This document shows, in pieces, positions 30,704-39,806 of a DNA stretch of 44,304 nucleotides; the first letter of the stretch is position 1, and each line of letters starts with the position of its first letter. The DNA is from an uncultured bacterium. Its GTDB lineage: Bacteria; Pseudomonadota; Gammaproteobacteria; Burkholderiales; Burkholderiaceae_E. The DNA lies in the NCBI GenBank assembly GCA_903907905.1, contig CAIVPX010000038.1, forward strand, positions 1-44,304. Reading direction: 5' to 3'. Made by a program: the position numbers and the translations under genes. The notes below the pieces were generated by a model. It saw only the letters and a program-made list of their open reading frames with translations. It did no database searches and was not told the DNA's origin.

Positions 30704-32734
30704 TCAGGCCGAGCTGCCCGGCTCAAAGGGCAGCGCACTGTCGAGCCAGTCATCGGATTTGAGAACGCCGCGCCGGCGCGAAAACGCGTCGGCTTCGGCC
30801 CGGCGCTGCGCAAGCGCAAACAGCGTGCGAACGACTCGCCCGCGCGCCGGCACATGCAGCCTCGCCAGCATGATCAGCACAGCGCGCAGCCCACGCGACA
30901 GAAACCGTCGGGACAACCCGTCCTCGACACTGAGAAAGACCGAGACACTACCCGGATCGCCCTGCCGCCCGCACCGCCCGGCCAGTTGTCGGTCGATGCG
31001 GCCGGACTCGTTGCTCTCGGCAATGATCACGTGCAGGCCGCCCAGCGCCGGCACCCCGGCTCCAAGCCGGATGTCGGTACCCCGCCCCGCCATGTTGGTG
31101 GCGATGGTGATGCGCCCCCATTCGCCCGCGCGCGAGATGATGCGGGCTTCTTCGGCGTGCCGGACGGCATTGAGCAACTCGAAAGGCAAGCCTCGCGCGG
31201 CGAGCAGGCCGGCGATGGTCTCGCTCGACTCCACGCTGCGCACCCCCACCAGGACCGGCTGGCCCCTGCCGTGCAGCCCTTCGATCTGGCGAACCACCGC
31301 CTGCCACTTGCGGCCCGCGGTCTCGAAGATCTGCGGCTGCGCCGACACGGTGAGTCGGGGCCGGTGGGTCGGTACCGGCAGCACGCCCAGCCGATAGATT
31401 CGCCAGAACTCGCCGGCCGCTTCGCGGCCTGTTCCCGTCGTGCCCGCCAAGCGCGGCAGCCGGCGAAAAAAAGTCTGAAAGCTCATCTGCCCGAGCGACT
31501 CGTTGGGGTCACTGATCTCGAGGCCTTCACGCGCCTCGATCGCCTGGTGCAGCCCTGCCGTCAGCGTTCGGCCAGGCGTCATGCGACCCGTGAATTCGTC
31601 GAGCAATACCACCTTGCCCTCATCGATCACGTACTGGTGATCACGCAAGATGAAGTGGCGCACCGTGAGCGCCTGTCGAAGTAGCTCTTCACGCCGCGGC
31701 TCGGCCCGCCAAAGCGGCGCAAGCTCCGCCGCCCGCGCGGCAAGTGCCTGCCGCGCGCCCTCGCGCAATAGCACGGTGCGCTGACGGCGAAGCACCTCGA
31801 AGTCGCTGTCCGCAACCAGACTGTCGGCCAGGGTGGACACCAGCCGGACTGCCTCGCCCAGGCCCAGGCTGCTGCGCGGCGACGACAGGATGAGGGGCGT
31901 CACGGCCTCGTCGATGAGCACATTGTCGGCCTCGTCGACGATGGCGGTATGAAGACCTCGTACCAGCAACTGCCCGGCAGTCGCATCCGGCGGGGCGCTG
32001 CCCAGCCAGCGCCGCAAGGCCATACGGTGGGGATCACGACCGGCGCGCGCCGCCAGCTGGTCGCGCAGATAATCGGCCAGCAGCTCCTTGGCCGTGAGAT
32101 AGACCACGTCCGCGCCATAGCAAGCCAGCCGCTCCTCGGGTTTTTGCGTGGACACCACCGAGGTGACCGACAAGCCGCACAGCGCGTAGAGCGGCGTCAT
32201 CTCCTCGGCGTCACGCGCAGCGAGATAGTCATTCGAGGTGACCAGATGACAGGCGCGCCCGCTCCAGCCGGCCAGCACACCCGCCAGCGACGCGGTAAGC
32301 GTCTTGCCCTCGCCCGTCGCCATTTCGGCGAGCCATCCACAGTGCAGGGCGAGCGCGCCCATGAACTGCACGGGATAGGGCCGCATGCCCAGCGCACGTC
32401 GAGCCGCTTCGCCCACCATGGCCATGGCCTCGACCCGATGCCCCAAAGCCTCGACCGGATCGCGACGCACGCGCTCGCGGCTTTGCACCAGGCGGCTCGC
32501 GAACTCGGCATCGGTCAGGCCAGCCAGCGGCTCACAGACCTGGGCACAGGCCTGTGCCTCGGCACGTAGTACGCGCGCATGTCGCGGCAGGCGCCGCAAC
32601 TGTCCCCTCGACCAGTGCGCGAGCGCATCCGCCCCCTCGGGGAGCCTGGGCGCCAGGGGCAGTGGCGGTGGCGGAGCCAGGCCTGTTGTAGGCACCGCGG
32701 CATTCGGCATCCGGCCGGCCAGCTCGGGGCTCAT
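30704..32734 (-). CDS. Shortened SecA-like ATPase paralogue
   Basis: 676 residues against about 900 for housekeeping SecA. Nucleotide-binding motifs are present: Walker A MATGEGKT (about 138-145), DEAD box AIVDEADNVLIDEAVTPL (about 264-280), LLDEFTGRMTPGR, LAGTTGTGREAAGEF, ATNMAGRGTDIRLG and QLAGRCGRQGD. A Pro-rich N-terminal extension (about 15-35) is unusual. The C-terminal part after nucleotide-binding domain 2 is much reduced and the zinc-binding CxC tail is absent. It is not the general secretory motor; a dedicated motor for the neighbouring giant protein is inferred. ATG 32734 overlaps the M50 gene stop (ATGA). No partner SecY is present in the window. Confidence 0.92.
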   Translation of the reverse strand: MSPELAGRMPNAAVPTTGLAPPPPLPLAPRLPEGADALAHWSRGQLRRLPRHARVLRAEAQACAQVCEPLAGLTDAEFASRLVQSRERVRRDPVEALGHRVEAMAMVGEAARRALGMRPYPVQFMGALALHCGWLAEMATGEGKTLTASLAGVLAGWSGRACHLVTSNDYLAARDAEEMTPLYALCGLSVTSVVSTQKPEERLACYGADVVYLTAKELLADYLRDQLAARAGRDPHRMALRRWLGSAPPDATAGQLLVRGLHTAIVDEADNVLIDEAVTPLILSSPRSSLGLGEAVRLVSTLADSLVADSDFEVLRRQRTVLLREGARQALAARAAELAPLWRAEPRREELLRQALTVRHFILRDHQYVIDEGKVVLLDEFTGRMTPGRTLTAGLHQAIEAREGLEISDPNESLGQMSFQTFFRRLPRLAGTTGTGREAAGEFWRIYRLGVLPVPTHRPRLTVSAQPQIFETAGRKWQAVVRQIEGLHGRGQPVLVGVRSVESSETIAGLLAARGLPFELLNAVRHAEEARIISRAGEWGRITIATNMAGRGTDIRLGAGVPALGGLHVIIAESNESGRIDRQLAGRCGRQGDPGSVSVFLSVEDGLSRRFLSRGLRAVLIMLARLHVPARGRVVRTLFALAQRRAEADAFSRRRGVLKSDDWLDSALPFEPGSSA

Positions 32735-34905
32735 ACCCGGAACCTGCGTTGCAGAAATTGCCGGATGCCGCGCTCCCACTGCACCAGCAGCGGCGCATCC
32801 TCAAGCGTCAGCCTAAGGGTCCCCAGACGCCCATGCGCCAGAGCAGGCCGCTCAGCGAGCAAGGCCTCGGCTGGCAAATGCGCCTGAATGCGAAAGAACG
32901 GCTCGGCCGCGGTGAGTCCGTTCTGATCGCCCGGGGCCACCGCGATATCGCCACCGCCGGCAAAGCCCAACGCCTTCGAAGGCAGCGTGCCGGTTTCAAA
33001 GGGCACGATACGGGCATCACGGGCCACGATGTTGATGTGCTCCTCGCCGCGCAACCTCACCTCGACCTGATGCACCGAGTTGTCGAACAGGTGGGTAGCC
33101 ACCTGCGGCAGCACCGCCACAAAACGCCAGCTTTGCGGGTCAACCACCGCGCCCAGCGGCGACCCCCGCGCCACCCAGCGCCCCAGGCCCGTTTCCAGGT
33201 CGGGCGCACTCCAGATGCCATCGATCGGCGCGACGACCGTGAGCGCCGCACGCTGCCGGTCGAGTTCGAGAATGACCGACTCGGTGGCCTCACGCTGTCT
33301 GCGCAGCGGCATCACATCGGCCAGCGCAACAGCGGTCGCGCGCAGCTCCTGCGCCAGCAACTGCTCGCGCTGCAGCATCGCCGCGCGCAAATCGAAAATG
33401 AGATCGGGGCTTTCCAGCCGCATCAGCGGCTCGCCCTTTCTCACCGCCGCGCCCGGAAACGACATCATCTCGACGAGAAAGCCGGAGGACTCGCTGTTGA
33501 GCTGTCGATACGCCGTGGCCTCGAGCACGCCAGAGGCGCGTACGCGATCCGGCATGGGTACCCAGCCCAGCAGCGCCAGCGCAAGCCCGGCGATCGCCAG
33601 GCAAATCCCCACCGAACGCAGGCGAAAGTGCGCAAGCTTGGGGCTGGTCGCCAGAAACTTGAGCAGCTTCCAGATCGGCATCACCACCACGGTGAAGGCG
33701 AGCACCCAGGCGAGCACCACCCCAAGATCGAGGTACTCGCCCGCAATGAAGAATACGATGGTCGACATGAGCATCAGCCAGTAGACGATACTCGAGACGC
33801 CATAGAGCGGCAGCAGCCAGGCCTCGGTTCGGGTGCGGGCCGCAGGCTGGGCGTTGGGCAAGGCCAGGATGAAGCGCTGGGCCAGGTAACGCAGCTGCTC
33901 GCGCGAGCGCTGAAAGAGGTTGGGCACATCGATCAGGTCGACCAGCATGTGGTAGCCGTCAAAGCGCAGCAACGGGTTCAGGTTGAACAATGCCGACGAA
34001 ACGCTTGCGACAAAAATGACGTTGTAGGCGATCGCGTTGATCGCGCCGGGCGCGGTGTTGGCCCAGAGGAGAGCGGCGACGGCGGCTACACCGAGCTCGG
34101 CCAGCACCCCCGCCACCCCCACCATCACGCGCTCGCCGCGATGTCGAAAGCCCCAGCTTGCGGTCGCGTCGACATAGGGCATGGGCGCAAAGATGAGCAG
34201 CATCACCCCCATCTTGTGGACTTCGCCGCCGTAGCGCTTGCAGGCAGCGGCATGGCCGAATTCGTGGACTACCTTGGCGATGATGAAGCCCACGTAAAGC
34301 AAGGCCAGGTTGCCGGGTGCAAGCAGCCCCGCGCTCTGGTCGAACAGCCGGTCGCCGTGGTCCATGAGCGCCTTACCCGCGAGCGCAAGCAGCCCCAGGT
34401 AAAGCAACGCGCCCACTGGCCCGAACAGCCCGCGGATGAGCGGCCTTGCGGCCTCAAGCAAGCGGTCGGGGTCGAGCAGCGGAATCCGGATGGACAGAAA
34501 CCCCATCAGCAGCGCGCGGGTCTCCTGGCGACGACGTTTGCTGTAGCGATCGAAGAGGCTGGCGCCCGCGCTCGCCCGGTCGAAGTTGAGCAGATTGGAC
34601 AGGTTGAGCTGCCCCAGCAATTGCACCACCTCTTCCTGGGTCAACGCGAGATCGGGATCAGCCTCGAGCGCAAGCAGCCAGGTCTCATCGATGCTGCGCT
34701 CGAGCGACAGGCGGCTCACGAAGGACCAGGCATCCGCGGTAATGCGGAACCAGTCGCTCGACAGCGTATCGCGCAGCATCACCCAGGGCTGGCCCCGAAA
34801 CACCTGCCGGTGAGCGCGTACGCTCGAGCGCAATTCGACGCGCACATTGGCGACGCGATGCCAGGAATCGCTGAAGGTTCTTGCTGCGGCGTCGTCTGGG
34901 CTCAC
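32731..34905 (-). CDS. PqqD-like / M50 site-2 metalloprotease / HlyD-like fusion membrane protein
   Basis: 724 residues. Residues about 20-110 resemble a PqqD-type peptide-recognition domain (FRGQPWVMLRDTLSSDWFRI, LLGQLNLSNLL). A multi-span membrane M50 domain follows, with zinc site HEFGH (214-218) and the distal NPLLRFDGYH (310-319, Asp316). After a cluster of membrane helices (about 365-460), a periplasmic HlyD/lipoyl-type region (about 470-700) includes SSGFLVEMMSFPGAAVRKGEPLMRLES-type sequence. The architecture suggests a protein that binds a substrate in the cytoplasm and couples to a periplasmic adaptor, with possible proteolysis in the membrane. It lies eight bases after the GAF-HlyD gene. 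Confidence 0.9.
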   Translation of the reverse strand: MSPDDAAARTFSDSWHRVANVRVELRSSVRAHRQVFRGQPWVMLRDTLSSDWFRITADAWSFVSRLSLERSIDETWLLALEADPDLALTQEEVVQLLGQLNLSNLLNFDRASAGASLFDRYSKRRRQETRALLMGFLSIRIPLLDPDRLLEAARPLIRGLFGPVGALLYLGLLALAGKALMDHGDRLFDQSAGLLAPGNLALLYVGFIIAKVVHEFGHAAACKRYGGEVHKMGVMLLIFAPMPYVDATASWGFRHRGERVMVGVAGVLAELGVAAVAALLWANTAPGAINAIAYNVIFVASVSSALFNLNPLLRFDGYHMLVDLIDVPNLFQRSREQLRYLAQRFILALPNAQPAARTRTEAWLLPLYGVSSIVYWLMLMSTIVFFIAGEYLDLGVVLAWVLAFTVVVMPIWKLLKFLATSPKLAHFRLRSVGICLAIAGLALALLGWVPMPDRVRASGVLEATAYRQLNSESSGFLVEMMSFPGAAVRKGEPLMRLESPDLIFDLRAAMLQREQLLAQELRATAVALADVMPLRRQREATESVILELDRQRAALTVVAPIDGIWSAPDLETGLGRWVARGSPLGAVVDPQSWRFVAVLPQVATHLFDNSVHQVEVRLRGEEHINIVARDARIVPFETGTLPSKALGFAGGGDIAVAPGDQNGLTAAEPFFRIQAHLPAEALLAERPALAHGRLGTLRLTLEDAPLLVQWERGIRQFLQRRFRV

Positions 34906-34913
34906 CGCGTGCC

Positions 34914-36803
34914 TCAGATCCAGAAAAGCTGACGCAGGTAACGCACCGTGCGGTGCGTCAGGATCCAGATCACGCTGCGGTCACCCGCCTCGAGCCGCGC
35001 GCTGCCCCCCATGCCGGGGCGCCACCAGGGCTGAAACTCGGCCTCGATGCGTGCGCGCGCCAGATACACATTGCGACCATCACGCATGGTGGACGCGGGA
35101 TCAAGCCGCTCGACCACCAGCGGGTACTTGATGTCGGGCCGGCCCACGAAGGCAAACTGGCCTCGCATGCCGATCGACACCTCGTGCACGTCGACCTGAT
35201 CGACTTCCAGCTCGAGGTAGGTGTCACCCGTGTGCGCGAGCTTCACCAGCAGATCGCCCTTGCGAACCGGCGCGCCTAGGTTTTTCTTGAGCTCACCCTC
35301 CACCACGATGCTCGTGAAAGGCGCGCGCAACTGGGCATGCGAGAGCTGATGGCGGATGAGTTCGAGCTTGGAGGTCGACTGCTGCTGGCGCGAGAGCGCG
35401 ATCTGCATGTCGGCCAGCTGCCGCGTAGCCTGGGCTTTTTCGGCTTCCCGCGCATAGCGGATGGCATCGGCTATCGCCATGGCCTCTTCAAGCAGGAGTT
35501 CGCGTGTATCGAGCTCGACCAGAATGGTGCCGGCCTTGACCTGATCACCCACCTCGATGTGCGCACTTCGCAGGTAGCCGTCGAAGGGCGCGGGCATAAA
35601 GAGCAGGTCCTTGCTGCGCAGCGCAAGCGGCGTGTCGATGCGGTAGGGCCAGGGTAATAGCGCCAGCACGCAGGCGAGCACGACCACACCGATTCCGGCA
35701 AGCTTCCAAGCGGTGTAGCTGGGCCCCAGCAGGGTGTCGCGCCAGCGCCTGAGTCTTGATGCCAGCCGCGCACCGATCCAGCGATCGGTCGCGCGCAGGG
35801 CCGCCAGCTGTCGTGCGCAAACCTGGCCGATCAGGCGCAACTCCCAGATCTCGTTGTCGTCGAACGCGCCCGAGCGCCGCTCCAGACAGAGGATCGCCTC
35901 GATCGCATCATCGGGCGACAGCGGCAGGGACAGCAGGTGCCCCGAGCCCTGCGTCCGCGTATAGGTTTCATGGGCGCGCGTGACCCGGTGCGCATCGGGC
36001 GTTGCCGGCCATTGCAGGACGGTCTCCTGCCCGACGGCCTCCTCCATCGCGGTTTCGAGTTCTCGCGAGGCGCTGGCCTTTCGGTCGAATTTCTCGACGT
36101 GGCTGATGGCGGTCAGCTTGACGTAGGCGCCCTCGACCCAGCCGAGCGAGACGCGATCACAACCGAAACGGACCGCCAACTCATTGGCGAGCGACAGGGC
36201 CGCGCGCATGAAGCGCGTTTCAGCGCCCAGGCGCAGCGACAGTTGCAGCACGTCGTAGAGCCGCTCGGCGCCGACCGCCTGACGATCACCTGGCGCTTGA
36301 ACCCGCGCGCGTTGCGCAAGGTATTGCCCGGGGATGGCTGCGGCCACCCCCACCAACGCGAGCAGTGCCCGGGGGTCGGCAGGGGGGGCCTGAGAGGGCT
36401 CAGCCTCCAGCAGTGCGACGAGCACGAAGGCTTCGGTGCTGGCGTCGGCATCGGATGCGCCGGGCAGGCGCGCGGCCAGCGCCGCAGCCGGGCGTCCCGC
36501 AGCCTGTGCGGCGGGCTCGAACACCGGCGACTCATCGGCCGTAGCATCGGCCAGTTGCAGCACGCGCAGGGCATCGCCCGCGGCATCGGGCGCACCCTCG
36601 GGCCACTGCAGCCGGGCGCGCCAGGGCTGCTCCCCGGTTTGGGACAACACCAGCACGCGACGCGCGCCCAGCGCCAGGCCCACCGCATCGAGATAGGCAG
36701 GCCAAAAGGCGTGAACCTCCCCCTCGAACTGACCGAGCTCGCCGAGTCGGGCCGCCCCACTTCGAACCTGCGCGGTGCGTCGCGCGAGGACTTCGGCCAG
36801 CAT
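34914..36803 (-). CDS. GAF-domain / HlyD-type adaptor fusion
   Basis: 629 residues. The first 340 are soluble, with a clear GAF-like domain at about 190-335 (LSLANELAVRFGCDRVSLGWVEG; later LLSLPLSPDD, AILCLERR) and a probably degenerate GAF-like region before it. A single transmembrane helix (about 362-385: AGIGVVVLACVLALLPW) precedes a HlyD/biotinyl-lipoyl-like periplasmic part (FDGYLRSAHIEVGDQVKAG, LRAPFTSIVVEG, PGMGGSARLEAG). A cytoplasmic ligand or redox sensor may thus be wired to an export adaptor. The ATG at 36803 shares one base with the preceding adaptor stop. Confidence 0.9.
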   Translation of the reverse strand: MLAEVLARRTAQVRSGAARLGELGQFEGEVHAFWPAYLDAVGLALGARRVLVLSQTGEQPWRARLQWPEGAPDAAGDALRVLQLADATADESPVFEPAAQAAGRPAAALAARLPGASDADASTEAFVLVALLEAEPSQAPPADPRALLALVGVAAAIPGQYLAQRARVQAPGDRQAVGAERLYDVLQLSLRLGAETRFMRAALSLANELAVRFGCDRVSLGWVEGAYVKLTAISHVEKFDRKASASRELETAMEEAVGQETVLQWPATPDAHRVTRAHETYTRTQGSGHLLSLPLSPDDAIEAILCLERRSGAFDDNEIWELRLIGQVCARQLAALRATDRWIGARLASRLRRWRDTLLGPSYTAWKLAGIGVVVLACVLALLPWPYRIDTPLALRSKDLLFMPAPFDGYLRSAHIEVGDQVKAGTILVELDTRELLLEEAMAIADAIRYAREAEKAQATRQLADMQIALSRQQQSTSKLELIRHQLSHAQLRAPFTSIVVEGELKKNLGAPVRKGDLLVKLAHTGDTYLELEVDQVDVHEVSIGMRGQFAFVGRPDIKYPLVVERLDPASTMRDGRNVYLARARIEAEFQPWWRPGMGGSARLEAGDRSVIWILTHRTVRYLRQLFWI

Positions 36804-37972
36804 CAGCGTCGCCCTCTGGGGGCTGCAGCGGCGCCAGGCGGTGGCACGAGAATGCGGCCGGCGATACCGGGACGGACCGCACCATCGGGGTTGTCGAATT
36901 CGGCGATCACTTCGACCAATCCGCTTGCCGGATCAGCCACTGGCGACACGAAGACCACCTGCGCCGACCGCTTGACCAGTTCACCTTCCTGACCCAGCTC
37001 GACCTCGACGGTGCTGCCGCTCCGGATGCGCGCACCATCGGCCACGGCAACGGTACCGGTGAAGCGCACCTTGCGCACATCGACGACCACCATAACGGGT
37101 TCGTGGGGCGCCACGCTCTCGCCGTGCCGAAACAGGATGCGGGTGACGACGCCGTCGATCGGCGAGCGAAGATGGCGACGCTCGTGGGCCTCGCGCGCCA
37201 GGTCGAGCTCGACGCGCTCGCGCCGCTTGGCAAACTCGAGCGCCTTGCGCTCGGCCACCACCGCACGCCAGGCCAGCTCTTCATCCTCGACCTGCTTGCG
37301 CGACACCCCACCAGACGGTAGCAGCGACTGGGCCGCCACCACCTGCTCACCGAGCATGATCTCGCGCACGCGCAACTCCTCGAGCCGAGCGGTGTCCTCG
37401 AGCATCACCTCGCGCCGCTGCACTTCGAGCGCTTCCAGCGCGCGGTCCATGTGCAGCAGCAGGTCGCCCTGCCTCACGCGATCGCCTTCCTTCACAAAGA
37501 GGCCCTCGATACGGCCCGGGGCGGTGACACTCAGTTTGAGATCGCGTAGCGCCTGCGTCACGCCCACAGCGGCCATCGCGCCGGCGGGCGCCCCCCCTGA
37601 GAGGGGCGCGCCCGACCCGATCGTTGACGCCGCCGGCCGATCGCTGCGAGGCAGCGCATAGGCCGGACTCGAGTACCCCGGCAGGACCGGTACGGCGGGT
37701 AGCACCGAGGGGATGGATGCGCCGCCCACCCCGGGCGAGACGGGCTGAGCGCCGCTGGCCGGCACCTTGAGCGAGCCTGCGCCCTGCGCAGACGACCCAC
37801 CCGATGCGGGCTGCGGCTGCGCCGCCGGGATCATGAGCCAGGTTGTCAGAAACGCTGCGCTCACCGCGGCAAGCGCTGCGTGCGTGCGCCGAGGCGGGGC
37901 CGAAGCCGCCCCGAGCACCTCGCCCGCTCGAACCCGTCCGGCGATCCGGATCGCACCGATATCCACTGTCAT
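36803..37972 (-). CDS. Periplasmic adaptor (HlyD/RND membrane-fusion) protein
   Basis: 389 residues. An N-terminal hydrophobic segment (about 31-50, signal anchor or signal peptide) is followed by a long Pro/Gly/Ser linker, a split barrel-sandwich (VTAPGRIEGLFVKEGDRVRQGDLLLHMD; LRSPIDGVVTRILFRHGESV, each quoted in part), a coiled-coil hairpin (about 175-255) and a beta-barrel with GIAGRILV at the end. It would link an inner-membrane component to the TolC-like channel. The start is ATG 37972, 13 bases after the TolC-like gene. Confidence 0.92.
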   Translation of the reverse strand: MTVDIGAIRIAGRVRAGEVLGAASAPPRRTHAALAAVSAAFLTTWLMIPAAQPQPASGGSSAQGAGSLKVPASGAQPVSPGVGGASIPSVLPAVPVLPGYSSPAYALPRSDRPAASTIGSGAPLSGGAPAGAMAAVGVTQALRDLKLSVTAPGRIEGLFVKEGDRVRQGDLLLHMDRALEALEVQRREVMLEDTARLEELRVREIMLGEQVVAAQSLLPSGGVSRKQVEDEELAWRAVVAERKALEFAKRRERVELDLAREAHERRHLRSPIDGVVTRILFRHGESVAPHEPVMVVVDVRKVRFTGTVAVADGARIRSGSTVEVELGQEGELVKRSAQVVFVSPVADPASGLVEVIAEFDNPDGAVRPGIAGRILVPPPGAAAAPRGRR

Positions 37973-37985
37973 GAACCTGATTCCG

Positions 37986-39647
37986 TCACTTGAAGCGCTC
38001 GAGCAGGCTGCCCTGCGCCGCATCGATCAACACGTCGGCCTTGCCCCAGGCCAGCTGCTGCTCGACCACGGCAAGCCTGGCATTGATGGCCCGTTCTTCG
38101 CGCAGCAGGATCTCGCGCATATCGCTGCGACCCGCGGTCAGTCGGGCGCGCTCGAGTTCGAGCTGACGCTGCTCACGCTCGGCCACCTGGCGCAGCAGCG
38201 TCCAGCGCTCGAGGGCGCTCGTCATCATGCCGATCCCGGTGTCGATGTCGTTAGCGATGGCCACCTCGAGCGCCTTGAGCTGCAGCAGCGCATCTTCCTT
38301 GCGCAACCTCGCAGCCTGAAGATCGGCCCGGGCCTGCAGGTTTTCGCCCAGAGGCATCGTCAGCTGCAGGCCCAGACTCCAGGTCGGGTAATCGTTCATC
38401 CGCCCATACGCGAAGGCCCGCGCGCCCGACATCTCAAGACCATTGAGACCGTAGCTGGCCACCAGATCGACTCTCGGCAACCCCTGATTCTGCGCGTAGG
38501 CCAACTGCACACCCTCGCGCTCGAGCATTGCCTTGCGCATGCGATAGTCGTCGCGCCGCTCGAGCGCCTGCCGCAGCGCCGGCTCGGCCAGCACGGGGCG
38601 CGCCGCGACCTCGGGCAGGCGGTCGATTGCTTTGAAGGGTGCAGGCGTCTCGCTCACGGTTTCCATGAGCAGCGTGCGCACCTTGTTGGCCCGCTCCTGC
38701 ACCCCCTGCTGCGCCTCGCTCACGCCGGACTGGTAGCGCCCCAGGTTGTTTTCCACCTCCCAGACTTCGGACAGCGGCAGGCGCCCCTGCCGGTTGAGCG
38801 CGCGGGACTCCTGCAGCAGACGCTCGCCCATCCTGACTTTTTCCAGCGCCGAGCCCAATCGCTCCTGGGCAAAGAGCAGGTCCCAGTAGGCAAACACGGC
38901 CTCGGCGACGGTGCTGGATTCGATATCGCCGCTCGCATGCTCGGCGGCCATCGTATCGAGTTCGGCCATGCGCAAGCGCGCCAGGGTTACGTCAGCGCCG
39001 GCATCGCGCGCCAGCGGCTGGGTGACAGTCAGTCCGTAGAAGGCCTTGTAGTCGCTGTCGTCGCTCTGGCGGATGTTGCGGGTAATGTTGGTGAGAAAGC
39101 GCGAGAGCGTGGCCTTGCCCTCGACCTTGGCACCACTGGCCAAAAGTTGCGACACTCCCACCGAATAGTCCTGGCCAATACGGTCGTAGAGACCCAGCCC
39201 CTGGCGAACGACATCCTCCTCGGGCGTGTTCTTGAGTCTTTGCCGGCCATTCATTGCCGAGGCGGTCGCCTGGGGCTGGAATATCGACTGAGCCCGATCG
39301 ATACCCGTCTGCGTGATGTCGCGCTCGTTCTGCTTGGAGCGGATCGTCTTGTTGACGGCGCGGATTTGCCGCACGAACTGCAGCAGTCCGAGATCGCTCT
39401 CGGCCGAAGCAACCGGACCCTGCGGGCCGGAAGCCCTGACCATAAGGGCCGGCGTCGGCACCGCCCCGGTCGCCGGGCTCTGCGCAGCCACCGAGCCGGC
39501 CAGCCCGCCCAGGCAGGCCACAAGATACAGACCGGCGAGCGGGCGCGCCCAACCCCGCTGCGACGCGCGTGTCCGCGCCGACGACTGCGGCCGGCTCGGT
39601 CCGACCCTCGCCTCGATGTCGCGCGCCGTGCAAGAAAACTCAGTCAT
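37986..39647 (-). CDS. TolC family outer-membrane channel protein
   Basis: 553 residues. A long n-region leads to a signal peptide core (LAGLYLVACLGGLAG) and an AQ cleavage region. The mature protein is rich in long amphipathic helices with the outer-membrane efflux pattern (GVSQLLASGAKVEGKATLSRF; LTVTQPLARDAG; WSLGLQLTMPLGENLQAR, parts quoted), forming two repeated halves. It should trimerise into an outer-membrane barrel with a periplasmic tunnel. The start is ATG 39647; an upstream in-frame start at 39725 puts extra residues ahead of the signal. It is the gene right after the giant surface protein, supporting a dedicated export channel. Confidence 0.9.
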   Translation of the reverse strand: MTEFSCTARDIEARVGPSRPQSSARTRASQRGWARPLAGLYLVACLGGLAGSVAAQSPATGAVPTPALMVRASGPQGPVASAESDLGLLQFVRQIRAVNKTIRSKQNERDITQTGIDRAQSIFQPQATASAMNGRQRLKNTPEEDVVRQGLGLYDRIGQDYSVGVSQLLASGAKVEGKATLSRFLTNITRNIRQSDDSDYKAFYGLTVTQPLARDAGADVTLARLRMAELDTMAAEHASGDIESSTVAEAVFAYWDLLFAQERLGSALEKVRMGERLLQESRALNRQGRLPLSEVWEVENNLGRYQSGVSEAQQGVQERANKVRTLLMETVSETPAPFKAIDRLPEVAARPVLAEPALRQALERRDDYRMRKAMLEREGVQLAYAQNQGLPRVDLVASYGLNGLEMSGARAFAYGRMNDYPTWSLGLQLTMPLGENLQARADLQAARLRKEDALLQLKALEVAIANDIDTGIGMMTSALERWTLLRQVAEREQRQLELERARLTAGRSDMREILLREERAINARLAVVEQQLAWGKADVLIDAAQGSLLERFK

Positions 39648-39733
39648 GCGTGACAACCATGATGTTGGGGCGAGCCTGAAGCGACGCCTTGACGGGCAAT
39701 TCCGGCGTCCGGTCGCTACCGGCACAGCTTGCG

Positions 39734-39762
39734 ATTATGACCAATCGGACGTCGGGCGGGAA
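39734..39762 (-). promoter_or_regulatory. Possible promoter of the export operon
   Basis: In the 159-base gap between the giant gene and the TolC-like gene, the minus strand has CATAAT (39734-39739) with a weak TTCCCG 17 bases upstream (39757-39762). This would let the export genes be transcribed apart from the giant gene. I see no strong terminator in the same gap. Confidence 0.3.
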
Positions 39763-39806
39763 CGCGACGCGACACAACCCCGCCCGATTGGGTCCGTCAA
39801 CCGGTC

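Noticed and set aside
32749-34932. A 727-codon open frame on the plus strand opposite the M50-HlyD gene
   Set aside because: It mirrors the real gene, is rich in His/Gln/Arg as antisense frames are, and shows no family motifs.
29973-39647. Interpretation of the adaptor-TolC genes as an RND drug-efflux pump
   Set aside because: No RND inner-membrane pump of about 1,000 residues is encoded, and the adaptors sit with a giant surface protein, SecA and an M50 protease instead.
37767-39653. A 628-codon open frame on the plus strand opposite the TolC-like gene
   Set aside because: It is an antisense shadow of a gene with clear TolC features.
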